Positions 45,999-53,757 of a DNA stretch of 64,000 bases are shown here, one piece after another. Within the stretch, counting starts at the first letter, position 1. Each line of letters starts with the position of its first letter. Source of the DNA: Candidatus Ruminococcus avistercoris. GTDB lineage: Bacteria > Bacillota > Clostridia > Lachnospirales > Lachnospiraceae. The stretch is from NCBI GenBank assembly GCA_019120315.1, contig DWVJ01000034.1:62001-126000 (forward strand). The letters are read 5' to 3'. The notes beneath the pieces are model-generated. The model worked only from the letters and a program-made list of their open reading frames with translations. It did not search any database and was not told the DNA's origin. A program made the translations under genes and the position numbers.

Positions 45999-48206
45999 TT
46001 ATTTATCTTCTTTTTCCAGATTCAGTCTGGCAAAGGCGGCGGCGAAAGCCTGGTTGACAGGCGCTGCCGCTTCTTTTTTCTGTTCCCGCAGGTAGCGCTG
46101 CACATCCTGTTTGCGCACGCCGGCGCCTTCTTTTTCCCTGCGGGCTTTAAAGGAAGAGAGCTTTTCTTTGTAGCCGCAGCGGCAGATAAAGGTTTCCTCC
46201 TTGCCTTTCATATACAGTTCCATTTTCTTATGACATTTCGGGCAGCGGGCGTTGGAGGTGCGGGAAATCGTTTCCCGGTATCCGCATTCCCGATCCTGGC
46301 AGACCAGCATCCGGCTGTTTTTGCCGTTTACCGCCAGCATCCGTTTCCCGCAGCGGGGACAGCGGGTGTTGGTCAGATTGTCATGGCGGAATGTTCCTTC
46401 GCCCTGTTTGATTTCACGGATGAGATCCTGGGTATAGCTGCGGATGTCCCGCAGAAAAGCATCCTTTTTCAGGGAGCCGTCGGCGATGCGGGACAGTTTC
46501 ATTTCCCAGGCGGCGGTCAGCTCCGGTTTTTTCAGGTCCTCCGGCACCAGAGAAAGCAGCTGGCGGGCTTTGGATGTGATGAAAATGTCGCTGCCCCGCT
46601 TTTCCATCAGGAAACTGCCAAAAAGCTTATCGATGATGTCCGCCCGGGTGGCGACGGTACCCAGGCCGCCTGTCTCGCCCAGGGTCCGGGCTGCCTTTTC
46701 ATCTTTGCTCTCCATATAGCGGACGGGATTTTCCATGGCGGTAAGCAGGGTGGCTTCCGTGAAGGGAGCCGGCGGCTTTGTTTTTCCTGTGGTTACCGTC
46801 ACGTGATCGATGGGAAATGTGCAGCCCTTTTCAAGCGGCGGCAGCGTCTGTTCCCGGATATCGGCGTCTTCGTTTTCTTCGTCCTCATAATCCCCATGCT
46901 GTTCGTATACTTCCTTCCAGCCGGCGGAAAGGATCCGTTTGCCTCTGGCGAGGAATGTTTCCCCGGCGGCAGAGGCAGTGACGGCGGTCTGTTCGTATTC
47001 AAAGGGCGGATACAGGACTGCCAGAAAGCGTCGGATTACCAGGTCGTAGATTTTCTTTTCTTCGTTGGTCATATGATCCATCTGTACAAACTGCTCCGTG
47101 GGAATGATGGCGTGATGGTCGCTGACCTTTTTATCGTTGACAAAGGAAGCGTTGGTTTTCAGCGGTTTCATGATGAGCGCTCCCGCCAGTTTTTTGTAGG
47201 GCCCCACGCCGCAGGCACGCAGACGGTCTTTCAGCGTATCGGCCACATCGGAGCCGATATAGCGGGAGTCGGTCCGGGGGTAGGTCAATACTTTATGATG
47301 CTCGTAAAGGCGCTGCATGATATTCAGTGTTTCCTTGGCGGAAAACCCGAACCGTTTGTTGGCGTCGCGCTGCAGTTCCGTCAGGTCATACAGCCCCGGA
47401 GCCTGCTTGCGCTTTTTGGTTTTTTCCACAGCGGTTACGGTCAGCGTCTTTCCCTGCAGCTTTTTTGCAGCGTCATCGATCCGTTCCCGGGAAAAGGTGC
47501 GGGTACTTTTGCTTTTTGATTCCTGCCAGGTGAAGCGCAGATGGCCCGCCTGCAGAGTCAGCCCATAATACTCTTTCGCTTTGAACTGGCGGATTTCTTC
47601 CTCACGGCGGGCGATGATGGCCAGTGTGGGGGTCTGCACGCGGCCGCAGGAAAGCTGCGCGTTATATTTGCAGGTCAGCGCCCTGGTGGCGTTGATCCCC
47701 ACCAGCCAGTCTGCCTGAGCGCGGGCGGAGGCGGCGTCATACAGATGCTGATAGTCCCGGCCGTCTTTTAAATGGGAGAAGCCCTCGCGGATGGCCTTAT
47801 CGGTGACGGAGGATATCCACAGACGCTTCAGAGACTTTTTGGCGCCGGCTTTTTCCAGAATCCAGCGGGCAACCAGCTCGCCCTCCCGGCCGGCGTCTGT
47901 AGCGATGATAATGTCTTTTACATCTTTGCGGAAAATCAGATTTTTTACTGTCTGAAACTGACGGGCGCTCTGGCGGATCACCACCAGCTTCATATGATCC
48001 GGCATCATGGGCAGTACATCCAGTTTCCATTCTTTATAGGAGCTGTCATAGTCTTCCGGATCTGCCAGGGTAACCAGATGCCCCAGCGCCCAGGTGACGA
48101 TATAGTTTTCCCCTTCCAGAGCGTTTTGCGCCTGCTTTTTGCAGCCCAGCACCCGGGCGATGTCCCGGCCAACAGATGGCTTTTCTGCGATAACCAGAGA
48201 TTTCAT
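45999..48206 (-). CDS. topB: DNA topoisomerase III
   Basis: Type IA topoisomerase of 735 residues. The toprim domain begins KSLVIAEKPSVGRDIARVLG and has ATDAGREGELVARWI; the active tyrosine is in HKVLTYPRTDSRYIG. The C-terminal region has zinc-ribbon cysteines (CPRCGKRM, CPKCHKKM) and a basic end. It is downstream of the MntR-like gene on the minus strand. Confidence 0.95.
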   Translation of the reverse strand: MKSLVIAEKPSVGRDIARVLGCKKQAQNALEGENYIVTWALGHLVTLADPEDYDSSYKEWKLDVLPMMPDHMKLVVIRQSARQFQTVKNLIFRKDVKDIIIATDAGREGELVARWILEKAGAKKSLKRLWISSVTDKAIREGFSHLKDGRDYQHLYDAASARAQADWLVGINATRALTCKYNAQLSCGRVQTPTLAIIARREEEIRQFKAKEYYGLTLQAGHLRFTWQESKSKSTRTFSRERIDDAAKKLQGKTLTVTAVEKTKKRKQAPGLYDLTELQRDANKRFGFSAKETLNIMQRLYEHHKVLTYPRTDSRYIGSDVADTLKDRLRACGVGPYKKLAGALIMKPLKTNASFVNDKKVSDHHAIIPTEQFVQMDHMTNEEKKIYDLVIRRFLAVLYPPFEYEQTAVTASAAGETFLARGKRILSAGWKEVYEQHGDYEDEENEDADIREQTLPPLEKGCTFPIDHVTVTTGKTKPPAPFTEATLLTAMENPVRYMESKDEKAARTLGETGGLGTVATRADIIDKLFGSFLMEKRGSDIFITSKARQLLSLVPEDLKKPELTAAWEMKLSRIADGSLKKDAFLRDIRSYTQDLIREIKQGEGTFRHDNLTNTRCPRCGKRMLAVNGKNSRMLVCQDRECGYRETISRTSNARCPKCHKKMELYMKGKEETFICRCGYKEKLSSFKARREKEGAGVRKQDVQRYLREQKKEAAAPVNQAFAAAFARLNLEKEDK

Positions 48207-48243
48207 AAAATATATCTTCCTTTCTGTCTGTATTTACATGACA

Positions 48244-48273
48244 ACGGCTTCGGACCCGGCGGTCCGAAGCCGT
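48244..48273. other. Strong hairpin between mntR-like gene and topB
   Basis: Perfect 13-bp stem (ACGGCTTCGGACC with GGTCCGAAGCCGT) and a CGGC tetraloop. No T run follows on the minus strand, so it may be a weak terminator or an mRNA-stabilising element rather than a full stop. Confidence 0.6.
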
Positions 48274-48282
48274 TTGATGTGC

Positions 48283-48669
48283 TTACTTACTGTCACGGAG
48301 CCTGCGTCCTTCCACGGCATGGCGTTTGATGGCCTCAAAGCTTTTCGCGCTGATCACATGCTCGATACGGCAGGCATCCTCCAAAGCCGTCTTTTCATCG
48401 ACTCCCAGCTGTATCAGCCACTCTGACAGGAGAACATGACGCTCATAGATCGTAAGGGCGATGGCTTTGCCTGCATCCGTCAGTGTGATAAAGCCGTCCT
48501 GGTCCATGACGACGTATCCGTTTTCCCGGAGGTTTTTCATGGCCACACTGATACTGGGCTTGGAAAAATGAAGCTCATTTACAATGTCGATAGATCGCAC
48601 CTGTGGTTTCTTTTTGCTTAAGATATATATGGTTTCCAGATAGTTTTCAGCAGATTCATGTATTTTCAA
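48283..48669 (-). CDS. MntR/DtxR-type metal-dependent repressor
   Basis: A 128-residue metal-responsive regulator. The N-terminal winged helix has SIDIVNELHFSKPSISVAMKNL; the dimerisation domain has the metal ligands in ERHVLL and DACRIEHVIS (Glu, Glu, His). It lacks the SH3-like third domain. TTG start at 48669 with GGAGAG seven bases upstream. No metal transporter gene is adjacent, so the regulon lies elsewhere. Confidence 0.88.
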   Translation of the reverse strand: MKIHESAENYLETIYILSKKKPQVRSIDIVNELHFSKPSISVAMKNLRENGYVVMDQDGFITLTDAGKAIALTIYERHVLLSEWLIQLGVDEKTALEDACRIEHVISAKSFEAIKRHAVEGRRLRDSK

Positions 48670-48753
48670 TCAACTTCTCTCCTTAAATATAAAAAATGAC
48701 GCCCTGCTTCGGGCATGGTAGCCGGGGACTGCCGCCACCGACATTATGTATAC

Positions 48754-48782
48754 AGCATATCATATCAGGGGAAAAATAGCAA
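48754..48782 (-). promoter_or_regulatory. Candidate promoter of the MntR-like gene
   Basis: On the minus strand: TTGCTA (48782-48777), 17 bp spacer, TATGCT (48759-48754). The palindrome TGTATACA (48747-48754) overlaps the -10 end and could be an operator. Confidence 0.4.
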
Positions 48783-48867
48783 AGGGAAGAATGGGAGAAT
48801 AGAAAAAAGTAATAAAGGAACAGAAAAAATTTAGAAAATGTTGTTAAATATTTTAGAGGCTCCGACC

Positions 48868-48895
48868 TTGAAATTCAGTATGGATATGTTACAAT
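48868..48895 (+). promoter_or_regulatory. Sigma-A promoter of the nitroreductase gene
   Basis: TTGAAA (48868-48873), 16 bp spacer, TACAAT (48890-48895), 29 bp before the start codon. With the promoter on the other strand it forms a divergent intergenic region of 255 bp. Confidence 0.6.
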
Positions 48896-48924
48896 AATAT
48901 TACGGAAATAATAAGGGTGAGAGT

Positions 48925-49695
48925 ATGAATCTGTACGAAGCGGTATATGCAAGGAAATCGGTCCGCTGCTTTGCCAAAGAGGCAGTCAGCGGAAAAACAA
49001 TAGAGAGTATCCGGAAATTCTACCAGGAGATGGAAGGGCTTTTCGGAGGGATCGAGACAGAACTGGTGATCCTGGAGAACCGGAAGGAAAAACGGTCTTT
49101 TATGGGCTTTGCCAGCGTTAAGGCGCCTTATTATCTGGCGCTGTACACCAGCAATCAGGAAAAGTGCATGATGAATGCAGGTTATGTGATGCAGCAGCTG
49201 GCTCTTTATCTGTGCAGCAGAGGGCTGGGCAGCTGTTTTGTAGGAATGAATGTTCTGCGGCCGCGGCTGCGAAAACGGGGAGATAAAATTCTGGCCTGCC
49301 TGTTGGCTTTCGGTAAAAGCAAAGGCAGTTATACGCGAAAACCGGTGGATGCCAGAAGGCAGGATCTCAAAGAACTTTGTATCTTTAAGGAAAAGCCCAG
49401 ACTTTGGATGACACAGCTTTTGGAAGCGGCGCGTCTGGCGCCTTCCAGTATGAATTCCCAGCCATGGCGGTTTGTGGTGTACGATAACCGCATCCATGTA
49501 TTTTCACGAAAATATAAGGCAAAGTCGGGACAATTGGGCAGAGGGACGGAACTTAACTTCGGAATCCTGTTCAGCAACATGATGGTGGTTGCCGAGGAGC
49601 TTTGGCTGGATGTGGATTTGATCCGATTGGATGAGATGAATCAGAAAAAATACCCCAATAGTCAGTACGTACTCAGTGTGATTCTGCGGGCATAA
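48925..49695 (+). CDS. Nitroreductase family protein
   Basis: A 256-residue FMN-dependent nitroreductase-fold protein of the putative TM-nitroreductase group. The FMN-binding N-terminus is YARKSVRCFAKEAV; LEAARLAPSSMNSQPWRFVV is the second signature. The fold is internally duplicated. Physiological substrate unknown. It has its own promoter; no terminator was seen before the tRNA promoter. Confidence 0.85.
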   Translation: MNLYEAVYARKSVRCFAKEAVSGKTIESIRKFYQEMEGLFGGIETELVILENRKEKRSFMGFASVKAPYYLALYTSNQEKCMMNAGYVMQQLALYLCSRGLGSCFVGMNVLRPRLRKRGDKILACLLAFGKSKGSYTRKPVDARRQDLKELCIFKEKPRLWMTQLLEAARLAPSSMNSQPWRFVVYDNRIHVFSRKYKAKSGQLGRGTELNFGILFSNMMVVAEELWLDVDLIRLDEMNQKKYPNSQYVLSVILRA

Positions 49696-49759
49696 CAGGG
49701 CGGCGGGAAACCGTCCGCCCAACAAAAAATAAAAAAAGAAAGAAAATTAATAAAAAGTG

Positions 49760-49788
49760 TTGACATGAGAGGAACTTTATAGTATAGT
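49760..49788 (+). promoter_or_regulatory. Sigma-A promoter of tRNA-Gly
   Basis: TTGACA (49760-49765), 17 bp spacer, TATAGT (49783-49788), 23 bp before the tRNA. Confidence 0.8.
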
Positions 49789-49811
49789 AGTCCTTGGTCA
49801 GCAGTTGACAG

Positions 49812-49884
49812 GCGCGAGTGGCTCAGTTGGTGGAGCGCGACCTTGCCAAGGTCGAGGCCGCGGGTTCGAGTCCCGTCTCGCGCT
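49812..49884 (+). tRNA. tRNA-Gly (anticodon GCC)
   Basis: A 73-nt cloverleaf: acceptor GCGCGAG/CTCGCGC, D arm with GGCTCAGTTGG, anticodon stem CGACC/GGTCG with loop TTGCCAA (anticodon GCC), T arm GCGGGTTCGAGTCCCGT, discriminator T. The 3' CCA is not encoded. Flanked by its own promoter and terminator. Confidence 0.96.
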
Positions 49885-49894
49885 CTTGAAAATG

Positions 49895-49929
49895 AAAGCA
49901 GATCTGCAGAATGCAGACCTGCTTTTTTC
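49895..49929 (+). terminator. Intrinsic terminator of tRNA-Gly
   Basis: AAGCAG-A-TCTGCA pairs with TGCAGA-C-CTGCTT around GAA (one mismatch), followed by a T run. Confidence 0.85.
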
Positions 49930-49958
49930 TATATACAGAAAGGGAAAGGGGATGCAAT

Positions 49959-50903
49959 ATGAGAAAAGGGGCAATGAAAAAAACACTTCTGACGCTGGCG
50001 GCAGCAGGCTGTGCGGCTGCTGTGACCGGCTGCGCCAGACAGGAGAACGTACAGGAAGAGATTCCGGCCATGCAGGAATACGTATCAGAGGATGGTTCTC
50101 TCATGCTTAATCTGCCGGGAGGAGACTGGCAGATGGATGAGGATGACGATACCATGAAGATTTTTTCTTCTCCGGAAGGAATTGTGATGGTGACGCATAC
50201 GGAAAATGCGGCTGACGAGATGTATCCGCAGACGGAGGAGGATATTCAGACAGTTTTGGAAATCGAAGGCTATGACAGTGAAGGCTATGAGGTGACAGAG
50301 TTTTCCCGTTCTGAAGTGGCGCAGATGAAATCTTATCGGGCAGTCATCCGATACACGGAAGAGAATGCAGTCTATTCCTGGGGGATTCTGAACGGAATTT
50401 TGCTGGGAGATGACGTCTATATGGCCAGCGCCATGGTGACAAAGGAGGATGAAGCGCTGATGGAAGCGTTGAAATCTTCCGTTTACGAATACAGCTGGGA
50501 GATGGAACCTTCTGATGAGAAGAAAGAGGTCACGCCGGAAGTGACACCGGAAGCTACACCGGAAGCTACGCCGGAGCCGACACCGCAGGCCACGCCGGAG
50601 CCGACACCGGAAACTACGCCGGAGCCGACGCCGCAGGCTACGCCGGAACCGACACCGGAGCCGACGCCGCAGGCTACGCCGGAACCTGCTCCGCCGGTGC
50701 CGCCGGAAGATATTACGCCGGTCAGCCGCTCCGGATATTGTCATTCTCCTGCTTATGTCAGAAGCGGACCGGATAACACCAGTTCCGTAGTGGGCAGTGT
50801 GGAAGAAGGACAGACCGTGACCATTACCGGAGAGATTCGCAACTGGTATCAGATCTCCTATGGAGGCGGTACAGCTTATGTCTGCAAAGACTATATCCAG
50901 TAG
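49959..50903 (+). CDS. Lipoprotein with Thr-Pro-Glu repeat linker and SH3b domain
   Basis: A 315-residue predicted lipoprotein. The signal peptide ends at lipobox VTGC (Cys about residue 28). A globular N-terminal part with acidic segments (about 30-185) is followed by a low-complexity linker of TPEATPE/TPEPTPQA units (about 190-250), and a bacterial SH3 domain (YCHSPAYVRSGPDNTSSVVGS onward) ends the protein. SH3b domains often bind cell wall; the linker may span peptidoglycan. ATG 49959 (GAAAGGGG site) is preferred; an in-frame start at 49911 lies in the tRNA terminator. Function of the N-terminal part unknown. Confidence 0.8.
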   Translation: MRKGAMKKTLLTLAAAGCAAAVTGCARQENVQEEIPAMQEYVSEDGSLMLNLPGGDWQMDEDDDTMKIFSSPEGIVMVTHTENAADEMYPQTEEDIQTVLEIEGYDSEGYEVTEFSRSEVAQMKSYRAVIRYTEENAVYSWGILNGILLGDDVYMASAMVTKEDEALMEALKSSVYEYSWEMEPSDEKKEVTPEVTPEATPEATPEPTPQATPEPTPETTPEPTPQATPEPTPEPTPQATPEPAPPVPPEDITPVSRSGYCHSPAYVRSGPDNTSSVVGSVEEGQTVTITGEIRNWYQISYGGGTAYVCKDYIQ

Positions 50904-50967
50904 ACATTTACAGGGATTTATGCTATGATGATTAAATCTATTAAAAGGTGACAAAGAGGAGAAAGAT

Positions 50968-51279
50968 ATGGTAGCAGAGTCGTTTTTATTCAGCAGGACT
51001 TTCGAGGTGCTTCTGATTGCGATCCTGGTGGTAGTGACGGTTATGTTGTTGACCGGCCACGGATCGATATTTCTAAAATCAAAAGGATCGAAGAGACAGC
51101 TGACGCCGGAGGAAGAAAAAATCATGGGAAGGAAGTTGGGGTGCGTAACGCTTTTATGGCTGTTGGCGGAACTTCTGCTGGTATGCTTCGGCCAGTATAT
51201 GTGGGTATCTCTGGCATATATGGTGATTATCGCGGCTTCCCTGGTATTTCTTATCAAATTTTTTAAACGCAACAGCTAA
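50968..51279 (+). CDS. Small hypothetical membrane protein
   Basis: A 103-residue protein with three hydrophobic segments (about 10-30, 58-75 and 80-97) and a basic middle loop (KSKGSKRQLTPEEEKIMGRK). No family recognised with confidence. Preceded by an AGAGGAGAAAG ribosome binding site and closed by a good terminator. Confidence 0.72.
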   Translation: MVAESFLFSRTFEVLLIAILVVVTVMLLTGHGSIFLKSKGSKRQLTPEEEKIMGRKLGCVTLLWLLAELLLVCFGQYMWVSLAYMVIIAASLVFLIKFFKRNS

Positions 51280-51284
51280 AGCGT

Positions 51285-51327
51285 CGGGGATGGAGAAAGC
51301 AGTTTCTCTGTCCCCGTATTTTTTTCA
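51285..51327 (+). terminator. Intrinsic terminator after the small membrane protein
   Basis: CGGGGA-T-GGAGAAA pairs with TTTCTC-TG-TCCCCG around GCAG, followed by a T run. Confidence 0.85.
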
Positions 51328-51344
51328 GGAAAGGGGTATGCAGG

Positions 51345-52286
51345 TTGTTGGAACAAGTCAGAATCTATTCGAAACGGGATGGACTAAAGCTGGATTTGCT
51401 GTTGGGGCTTCCTGAGAGAAAACCGCTGGCTATGGTGCAGCTTCTCCACGGGATGTGCGAGCATAAGGAACGCTACCTGCCTTTTATGGAATATCTGAAT
51501 CGGCAGGGACTGATTACGGTGATCCATGATCACCGGGGACATGGGAGAAGTGTAAAAGACAGGAACGATCTGGGATATATGAATGGACAGGGAAGCGGTG
51601 TTTTGGTGGAGGACGCCCGCTGTGTCACCGGCTATATGCGAAACCGGTTTGGCGGGGAGATGCCGCTGATCCTCTTTGGCCACAGTATGGGGTCTTTGAC
51701 GGCCAGAGTATACGCCAGGCAGTATGGCGCTGATCTGAATGGGTTGATCCTATGCGGAGTGCCGTCCGAGCGTCCGGCGCTTTCTCTTGGCATAGGGATA
51801 GCCGAAATCCTGAAAAGATGGAAAGGAGATCGTTTCCGCAGCGGTTTGCTGGAGGCGGTGACGTTCGGGCCGTTTGCAGCGGCCTTTCGCAGCGAAAGGC
51901 AAAAGTTTGCCTGGATCTGCTCCAACCGTCAGGTGGCAAAGGAATATGAAGAGTCTCCTCTGTGCGGATTCCGGTTTACGGTGGACGGATATCTTACGTT
52001 GTTCGGACTGATGAAAGAAGCATACCGCAAAAGCAGGTGCCAGAATCCCGGCTTGCCGGTATTGCTGACAGGAGGATCTGCAGATCCCTGTATGGGCGGC
52101 CGCAGGAAGGTATCGTACACGGTGCAGTCGCTGCGGGCCGAAGGATATGGTACCGTTCTTTGCAGGCGGTATGGCACAATGCGCCATGAAATCCTGCAGG
52201 AGGATGAAAGGGAACAGGTTTTTGCGGATCTGTACCATTTTATGAAAAAAACATTGAGGGAGGATAAAAAGGAACATGAGATGTAG
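51345..52286 (+). CDS. Alpha/beta hydrolase (monoacylglycerol lipase-like)
   Basis: A 313-residue serine hydrolase of the Hydrolase_4 type. The nucleophile elbow is LFGHSMGSLTARVY near 112; the oxyanion region QLLHGMCEHKERY is early in the chain. The likely acid is in GGSADPC and the catalytic His in TMRHEIL. TTG at 51345 (or the next codon) is the probable start, eight bases after AAAGGGG; the ATG at 51338 is out of frame. Its end overlaps malQ by 11 bp. Confidence 0.85.
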   Translation: MLEQVRIYSKRDGLKLDLLLGLPERKPLAMVQLLHGMCEHKERYLPFMEYLNRQGLITVIHDHRGHGRSVKDRNDLGYMNGQGSGVLVEDARCVTGYMRNRFGGEMPLILFGHSMGSLTARVYARQYGADLNGLILCGVPSERPALSLGIGIAEILKRWKGDRFRSGLLEAVTFGPFAAAFRSERQKFAWICSNRQVAKEYEESPLCGFRFTVDGYLTLFGLMKEAYRKSRCQNPGLPVLLTGGSADPCMGGRRKVSYTVQSLRAEGYGTVLCRRYGTMRHEILQEDEREQVFADLYHFMKKTLREDKKEHEM

Positions 52287-53751
52287 CGGAATATTGCTGC
52301 CGGTGGCATCGCTGCCGTCAAAATACGGAATTGGCTGTTTTTCCAGGGAGGCGTATGAATTTGTGGATCAGCTGGCCCGCGCCGGCCAGAAAATCTGGCA
52401 GATTCTTCCGCTGGGGCCGACGGGATACGGAGCGTCCCCTTACCAGTCTTTTTCCACTTTTGCCGGAAACGCCTGCTTTATTGATCTGGAAAAGCTGGTG
52501 GAGGAAGGCCTGCTGACCAGGGAAGAATGCGAGAGCTTTTCTTACGGAACGGATCCGCAGTATGTGGATTACGATAAAGTGGAGGAATCCAGGGACGTGC
52601 TGCTGCGAAAAGCCTACAGCCGTTTTAATCCGGAAGAAGACTTCGGGGATTTTGTGCGGGAGAACGGATTCTGGCTGGAAGATTATGCGCTGTATATGGC
52701 CTTTAAAGGGAGTCATGAAGGGGAGCCGTGGACAGAGTGGGAGGAGGAACTGAGGGATCGTCATCCGGGGCCGATTCAGAATGAACGGATGAAGCTGGCA
52801 GATGAAATCCAGTATTACCGATTTGTCCAGTATAAGTTCTATCAGCAGTGGGACCGCCTGAAACAGTATGCCAACGACCGTCAGATCCAGATCATCGGGG
52901 ATATGCCCATTTACGTTTCCTTTGACAGCGCCGACGCCTGGTCCAATCCGCTGCTGTTCCAGTTTAATGAAAAGAACCAGCCCATTGCCGTGGCGGGATG
53001 TCCGCCGGACTATTTTGCGCCAAAGGGTCAGCTGTGGGGCAATCCGCTGTATAGCTGGGAGTATCACAGGGAAACAGGCTACAGTTGGTGGATTTCCAGG
53101 ATGCAGCACAGCCTGCGTCTTTACGATGTGGTGCGTATCGACCATTTCCGCGGCTTTGACGAGTATTATTCTGTGCCTTTTGGAGAAGAGACAGCAGAAT
53201 TCGGCCACTGGGAAAAGGGGCCAGGACTGGAACTGTTCCGGGCGCTGCAGGAGAAGGTGGAAAATCTTCAGGTTATTGCGGAGGATCTTGGCTTTCTGAC
53301 GGAAAGCGTGATCCAGCTGGTGAAAGACACCGGCTATCCCGGCATGAAGGTGCTGGAATTTGCCTTTGACAGCGATCCAACCTGTCTTTATCTGCCTCAC
53401 AATATTCCGCAGAACAGCATTATCTATACGGGAACCCATGATAATGACACGCTGGCGGGATGGATTCGTACCATGCCCCCCCACGCCGACCGTTATGCAC
53501 GGCAGTATCTGGATTACCACGGTCATGATGAAAAAGAATATATCTGGAAATTTATCCGTCTGGCCATCGCAAGTGTGGCTCAGCGGGCAGTGATTCCCAT
53601 GCAGGATTATCTTTGCCTGGGTTCGGAAGCAAGGATCAACGTGCCTTCCACGGTGGGAGAAAACTGGAAGTGGAGACTGCTAAAAGGCCAGTTTACCGAT
53701 GAACTGGCAGACCGGATCAGAGAACTGTCTGGAATCTATGGAAGGCTCTAG
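52276..53751 (+). CDS. malQ: 4-alpha-glucanotransferase (amylomaltase)
   Basis: GH77 enzyme of 491 residues that transfers alpha-1,4-glucan segments, used in maltodextrin and glycogen breakdown. It starts CSGILLPVASLPSKYGIG and has WQILPLGPTGYGASPYQSFS; catalytic residues lie in VVRIDHFRGFDEYY (nucleophile Asp), VIAEDLGFL (acid/base Glu) and GTHDNDTL. The start overlaps the hydrolase gene by 11 bp, implying coupled translation, though no functional link is obvious. Confidence 0.96.
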   Translation: MRCSGILLPVASLPSKYGIGCFSREAYEFVDQLARAGQKIWQILPLGPTGYGASPYQSFSTFAGNACFIDLEKLVEEGLLTREECESFSYGTDPQYVDYDKVEESRDVLLRKAYSRFNPEEDFGDFVRENGFWLEDYALYMAFKGSHEGEPWTEWEEELRDRHPGPIQNERMKLADEIQYYRFVQYKFYQQWDRLKQYANDRQIQIIGDMPIYVSFDSADAWSNPLLFQFNEKNQPIAVAGCPPDYFAPKGQLWGNPLYSWEYHRETGYSWWISRMQHSLRLYDVVRIDHFRGFDEYYSVPFGEETAEFGHWEKGPGLELFRALQEKVENLQVIAEDLGFLTESVIQLVKDTGYPGMKVLEFAFDSDPTCLYLPHNIPQNSIIYTGTHDNDTLAGWIRTMPPHADRYARQYLDYHGHDEKEYIWKFIRLAIASVAQRAVIPMQDYLCLGSEARINVPSTVGENWKWRLLKGQFTDELADRIRELSGIYGRL

Positions 53752-53757
53752 CAGGCG

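Noticed and set aside
46230..47519. 429-codon plus-strand frame opposite topB
   Set aside because: Topoisomerase III on the minus strand is certain; the opposite frame is low-complexity and resembles no family.
50531..50700. Regularly repeated sequence that could suggest a CRISPR or satellite array
   Set aside because: The repeats are in frame and encode a Thr-Pro-Glu linker, with no unique spacers between constant repeats.
52318..53526. 402-codon minus-strand frame opposite malQ
   Set aside because: It is a shadow of the malQ coding sequence, with no ribosome binding site or family features.
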